A stretch of DNA of 64,000 nt. It comes from Gottfriedia luciferensis (GTDB lineage: Bacteria > Bacillota > Bacilli > Bacillales > Bacillaceae_G). Positions 61,168-64,000 of the stretch are shown here, one piece after another. A program made the translations under genes and the position numbers. The stretch spans positions 1 to 64,000 of the forward strand of contig NZ_MDKC01000002.1 of the NCBI RefSeq assembly GCF_001712755.1. The letters run 5' to 3'. Each line of letters begins with the position of its first letter. Within the stretch, counting starts at the first letter, position 1. Under the pieces are notes generated by a model. It saw nothing but the letters and a program-made list of their open reading frames with translations, was not told the origin of the DNA and ran no database searches.

Positions 61168-61362
61168 ATTAAAAAATCCGCTGAAATATACCCTAGAAAA
61201 ATTAAAATTAAATACATATTAATAACGGCAATAGTACTTCATCTTGTCATTTTTTTGTTTCATTCTTTGCAACTAGAAGATTTTATTATTTCGATTGTAT
61301 TATTTTGGGGAATCATTCAGCATAACAGAGAAGTAGATAAACTAAATAAATCTAGTATTTAA
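61168..61362 (+). CDS. small membrane protein with probable ATT start
   Basis: A 64-residue frame, KKSAEIYPRKIKIKYILITA then IVLHLVIFLFHSLQ and a second helix IISIVLFWGIIQ, ending TAA 61362. A perfect TAGGAGGA (61154-61161) lies seven bases before ATT 61168, and no ATG, GTG or TTG is in frame near it. An ATT start is rare but known (infC). Alternatively a start-codon mutation has silenced it. Confidence 0.5.
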   Translation: MKKSAEIYPRKIKIKYILITAIVLHLVIFLFHSLQLEDFIISIVLFWGIIQHNREVDKLNKSSI

Positions 61363-61422
61363 AAGGTATGTATTTAAAGATAGGGAGTATTTATGAACTA
61401 TTGATAAAAAGGAAGTGATCTG

Positions 61423-62598
61423 TTGTCAGAAAATTGTATTAAAAGGGAACCAAATGTATCAAAAAAGAAAATCTTTGTATCACTATTATTTGTTCCAGGC
61501 TTTTATCTGATGGTTTTATTTACAACTGGATTAATCGTATTTGTTGGAAGTGGGTTAATCTTTATCATTCATTATTTTGTAGGTAAATTTTTAGGTGAAT
61601 TAGGATTTGCATATTTTGGATTAATTTTACTCGATGCTCTACCTTTTTTTGGAATGATATTTGGAGTGGTAAGTTGTTTTATTGCAATTATTTCTATGTT
61701 TTTTAAAAATAAACAATTTGAGCCGGCTATATTAATTAATCCACATGATCATCCGAAACTTCGCGATTTAATTTCTGAACTTTCTGTAAAAATGGATTCA
61801 CAAATGCCAGACGCGATCATTTTGCATGTAAAATCAAAATTTTTTGTGTCCGAAGGCAAAATTAATGTCTTTAATGGAACTGCAAAAGGTAGAATACTTG
61901 CAATTAGTTATCCTTTACTTCATGTATTAACGGTAAATGAACTACGTGCGATTATTGCCCATGAACTGTCACATTTTACGGGAAGAGATTTAGTTTTCCA
62001 TAGGTTCGTTTTTCCTGTATATAAAGGTGCAAATAAGTATTTAGAGTATATTACATCATTATTTAATCACAATGGTCGTCGTCGTCCGATATTTATATCG
62101 ATTCCAATGATATTACCAAAAGTACTTATGGAGTATTATCTTAAAATTTTCCACAAATATAATATGAAAATTTCTAGAGAAATGGAGTACAGAGCTGATT
62201 ATATTGCATCAAAAATGTGTGGAAAAGAAAATTTTAAAGAGGCATTGTCCAAGTTAATAAGTCATGGTAATGTTTTTAATCGATTAATCGATGAACAAAT
62301 GACTGAGAAAATTGTTCATGGTTTTCAATTTGAAAATTACTTTAGTTTTTACCGCGAACATGTTGAAACTTACAAAAAGCAAATAGAGGAGTCATTAGGT
62401 AAGGCTTTAAGAGATCATGAAGTAGAATACGCAACACATCCTACATTGAAAAATAGGATAGTAAATTTACCGAATGTTGATTCAATATATGATAATAATG
62501 AAGAAGCATTAGATTTAATCAATTCGTTTGATTATATAGAGGTAAGTATGACAAAGTATTATAATTATTATCTAAATGACAATGCTATTCATTTCTGA
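61423..62598 (+). CDS. M48-family membrane metallopeptidase
   Basis: 391 residues, TTG start with GGAAGTGA upstream. Two N-terminal membrane helices, then the zinc motif IIAHELSHFTGRD (HExxH) and third ligand Glu in SREMEYRADYIASK, followed by ATHPTLKNRI, as in HtpX/Ste24 relatives. Active site faces the cytoplasm or membrane; substrate unknown. It follows two small membrane genes. Confidence 0.85.
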   Translation: MSENCIKREPNVSKKKIFVSLLFVPGFYLMVLFTTGLIVFVGSGLIFIIHYFVGKFLGELGFAYFGLILLDALPFFGMIFGVVSCFIAIISMFFKNKQFEPAILINPHDHPKLRDLISELSVKMDSQMPDAIILHVKSKFFVSEGKINVFNGTAKGRILAISYPLLHVLTVNELRAIIAHELSHFTGRDLVFHRFVFPVYKGANKYLEYITSLFNHNGRRRPIFISIPMILPKVLMEYYLKIFHKYNMKISREMEYRADYIASKMCGKENFKEALSKLISHGNVFNRLIDEQMTEKIVHGFQFENYFSFYREHVETYKKQIEESLGKALRDHEVEYATHPTLKNRIVNLPNVDSIYDNNEEALDLINSFDYIEVSMTKYYNYYLNDNAIHF

Positions 62599-62657
62599 TG
62601 ATTGATAGCTCATCTAAAATAGATATTAAAAATTTAATGGAAAAACTCGTAAAAATT

Positions 62658-62690
62658 AGGAGCTAAAATTAGCTCCTTTTTTCTTTTATG
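62658..62690 (+). terminator. rho-independent terminator
   Basis: AGGAGCTAA AAT TAGCTCCTTTTTT. Confidence 0.85.
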
Positions 62691-62864
62691 GTAACATAAT
62701 AGGAAGGATTAATATTCTTTTACATTGAATATTTTAATGGTTAACAAATATGATAAGTTCATTTTAACAATTTTAAATAATAATAAATGTTTGCTAGTTA
62801 TAAGGCATAGTTAGATTAGGTCTTTGATGTTAAATGCAAATGTTTGAGAACAGGAGGAAGCATC

Positions 62865-63584
62865 ATGACAAAAATAGCAATTATTTCAGATATCCACGGA
62901 AATAAAACTGCATTAGAAGCAGTTTTAAAAGATATTCGCTCTAGAGAAATTGAGAGGATTTTTTGCTTAGGTGATTTAATTGGTAAGGGGCCTCAAGGAT
63001 CAGCGTGTATAGAGCTCGTTCAAAAAAATTGCGAAAAAGTGGTCCGTGGCAATTGGGATGTATTTATTCAGTCACCTGCAGAAAATGATTTTATACAATG
63101 GTTTAGAGACCGACTAACAGAAAAAGACTATCAATTTCTAGCTTCATTACCTTTTCATATTGATCTAGAATTAAATGGACAATTAATCAGGTTTTTTCAT
63201 GCTTCACCAAGGAGTGAATTTGAGAGGATTCTACCTTTTCATCCAATTGAAAAACGGTTAAGTATGTTTGAAAATAGCGAGATAACAAATTCAAATAAAA
63301 ACGAAAAGACTCCTGATATCATCTTTTATGGAGATATACATACAACCTTTTTGGAAACTTTCAAAAACGGAATTTTATGCAATGTAGGAAGTGTGGGAAA
63401 TTCTCTTGATTTAACTTCAGCGTCGTATGCGATTCTTGATGGTTCTTATTCAACTAATTCAATCCAATTTGTAAGGGTGGAATATGATCGAGAAGCTGAA
63501 CTTATGATTGCCGATGAGTTAAAATTGCCGGATCTAGATAAATATCATGACGAAATAATGTTCGCTAAGTACAGAAATTCATAA
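62865..63584 (+). CDS. metallophosphoesterase (calcineurin-like)
   Basis: 239 residues from ATG 62865 with AGGAGG upstream. Metal motifs: IISDIHGNKTALEAVL, CLGDLIGKGP, VRGNWD, FFHASPRS and YGDIHTTF with NVGSVGNSLD. This is the YfcE/DevT-like group, often diadenosine polyphosphatases or phosphodiesterases. Substrate unknown. Single gene. Confidence 0.85.
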   Translation: MTKIAIISDIHGNKTALEAVLKDIRSREIERIFCLGDLIGKGPQGSACIELVQKNCEKVVRGNWDVFIQSPAENDFIQWFRDRLTEKDYQFLASLPFHIDLELNGQLIRFFHASPRSEFERILPFHPIEKRLSMFENSEITNSNKNEKTPDIIFYGDIHTTFLETFKNGILCNVGSVGNSLDLTSASYAILDGSYSTNSIQFVRVEYDREAELMIADELKLPDLDKYHDEIMFAKYRNS

Positions 63585-63593
63585 TCTAAAATA

Positions 63594-63628
63594 AAAAACA
63601 GTGGGAAACCGTAGCTTTCCACTGTTTA
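63594..63628. terminator. bidirectional terminator
   Basis: AACAGTGG...CCACTGTT hairpin between converging genes. Confidence 0.8.
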
Positions 63629-63633
63629 TTTTA

Positions 63634-64000
63634 TTATTTAACTGGTTTTTTCAAAAATGGTTTTGATAGTCTCCATGAATGATTTTCACTTACAAATGTG
63701 GAACTTAATAGCAATGCCCCACCAATCATTTGAACAATTGTCATTTTCTCATGTAAGAAAACAGTTGAAATTAATAAAGAGGTGATTGGATCAACATAAC
63801 TTAATGCTGCTATACTTTGCCCATTTAATTTTTGCATACCTGAAAAGAATAATAAGAATCCAATGCCCGTGTGTACGATTCCTAGGATTATTATAAATGG
63901 AATTGAAGAAACTGAGACGTCCAAAATCCCGAATCCTTCAGTAATGAATACATATGGTATGAGAAGTAATGAGGCTGTTCCAAGTTGGATAAGTGTAATT
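63634..64000 (-). CDS. EamA/DMT family transporter, 5' end outside window
   Basis: The frame is open to the window edge. The visible C-terminal 122 residues have four helices with GIVHTGIGFLLFFSGMQKLN, AALSYVDPITSLLISTVFLH and EKMTIVQMIGGALLLSSTFV, the typical second EamA repeat of drug/metabolite transporters. Confidence 0.85.
   Translation of the reverse strand, partial: ITLIQLGTASLLLIPYVFITEGFGILDVSVSSIPFIIILGIVHTGIGFLLFFSGMQKLNGQSIAALSYVDPITSLLISTVFLHEKMTIVQMIGGALLLSSTFVSENHSWRLSKPFLKKPVK

Overview
The window comes from a low-GC, endospore-forming Firmicute of the Bacillaceae. Four things support this: a glnR-glnA locus with GlnR boxes, a Bacillus-type methionine salvage locus with two SAM-I riboswitches, a BirA-type biotin operator in front of bioW, and strong AGGAGG ribosome sites with TTG and GTG starts. 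I see no rRNA, tRNA, CRISPR array, transposase or prophage module.

Layout. 1-3300: end of a small gene, a truncated membrane-protein remnant, then four single-gene units (exported hypothetical, HIT, DUF2441, DMP19-like) separated by copies of one palindromic element. 3450-10450: TetR-controlled MFS efflux pair, cell-wall amidase, VOC protein, lipoprotein, YjeM-type amino acid carrier, DUF421 protein. 10497-18393: complete methionine salvage set (mtnD, B, X, W, E, U, K, A). 19164-21094: CWC protein, CatB-like and GNAT acetyltransferases. 21297-24587: glnR and two tandem glutamine synthetase genes. 24764-29588: membrane and lipid genes (two VTT proteins, broken cardiolipin synthase, methyltransferase) with a two-component system. 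31068-39946: cyanophycin utilisation locus. 40203-46346: frameshifted tspO, MarR-nitroreductase-ABM operon, YxiO-like carrier, CysJ-like reductase half, YCII protein. 46620-49050: second set of single-gene units on the minus strand with the same palindromic element. 49295-52431: two DUF2642 paralogues flanking a YdfA-like pump. 53344-56847: biotin genes bioW, bioA stub, bioF, bioI. 57346-64000: alkaline phosphatase, phosphoesterase, DUF975, M48 peptidase, metallophosphoesterase and the end of an EamA carrier.

The most interesting system is at 31068-39946. A secreted cyanophycinase, an isoaspartyl dipeptidase and a YfcC-type carrier form one operon. It is divergent from a sigma-54 activator, which is followed by a second secreted cyanophycinase made of two complete catalytic domains in one chain. 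Both flanks carry well-matched sigma-54 -24/-12 promoters with a shared AATTGGTT motif upstream. The inferred pathway is cyanophycin outside the cell, to beta-Asp-Arg dipeptides, to uptake, to Asp plus Arg.

The second notable signal is a dispersed palindrome (core CAACTAACG...TTAGTTGAA) found ten times. It always sits at the edge of an orphan accessory gene, often with a hairpin whose stem differs each time and a second block just before the next gene. This looks like a cassette organisation. The window also holds clear decay relics: a bioA stub, 3' ends of extra glnA and alkaline phosphatase copies that kept their terminators, a cardiolipin synthase without its first domain, a 5'-truncated GNAT gene and a one-base frameshift in tspO.
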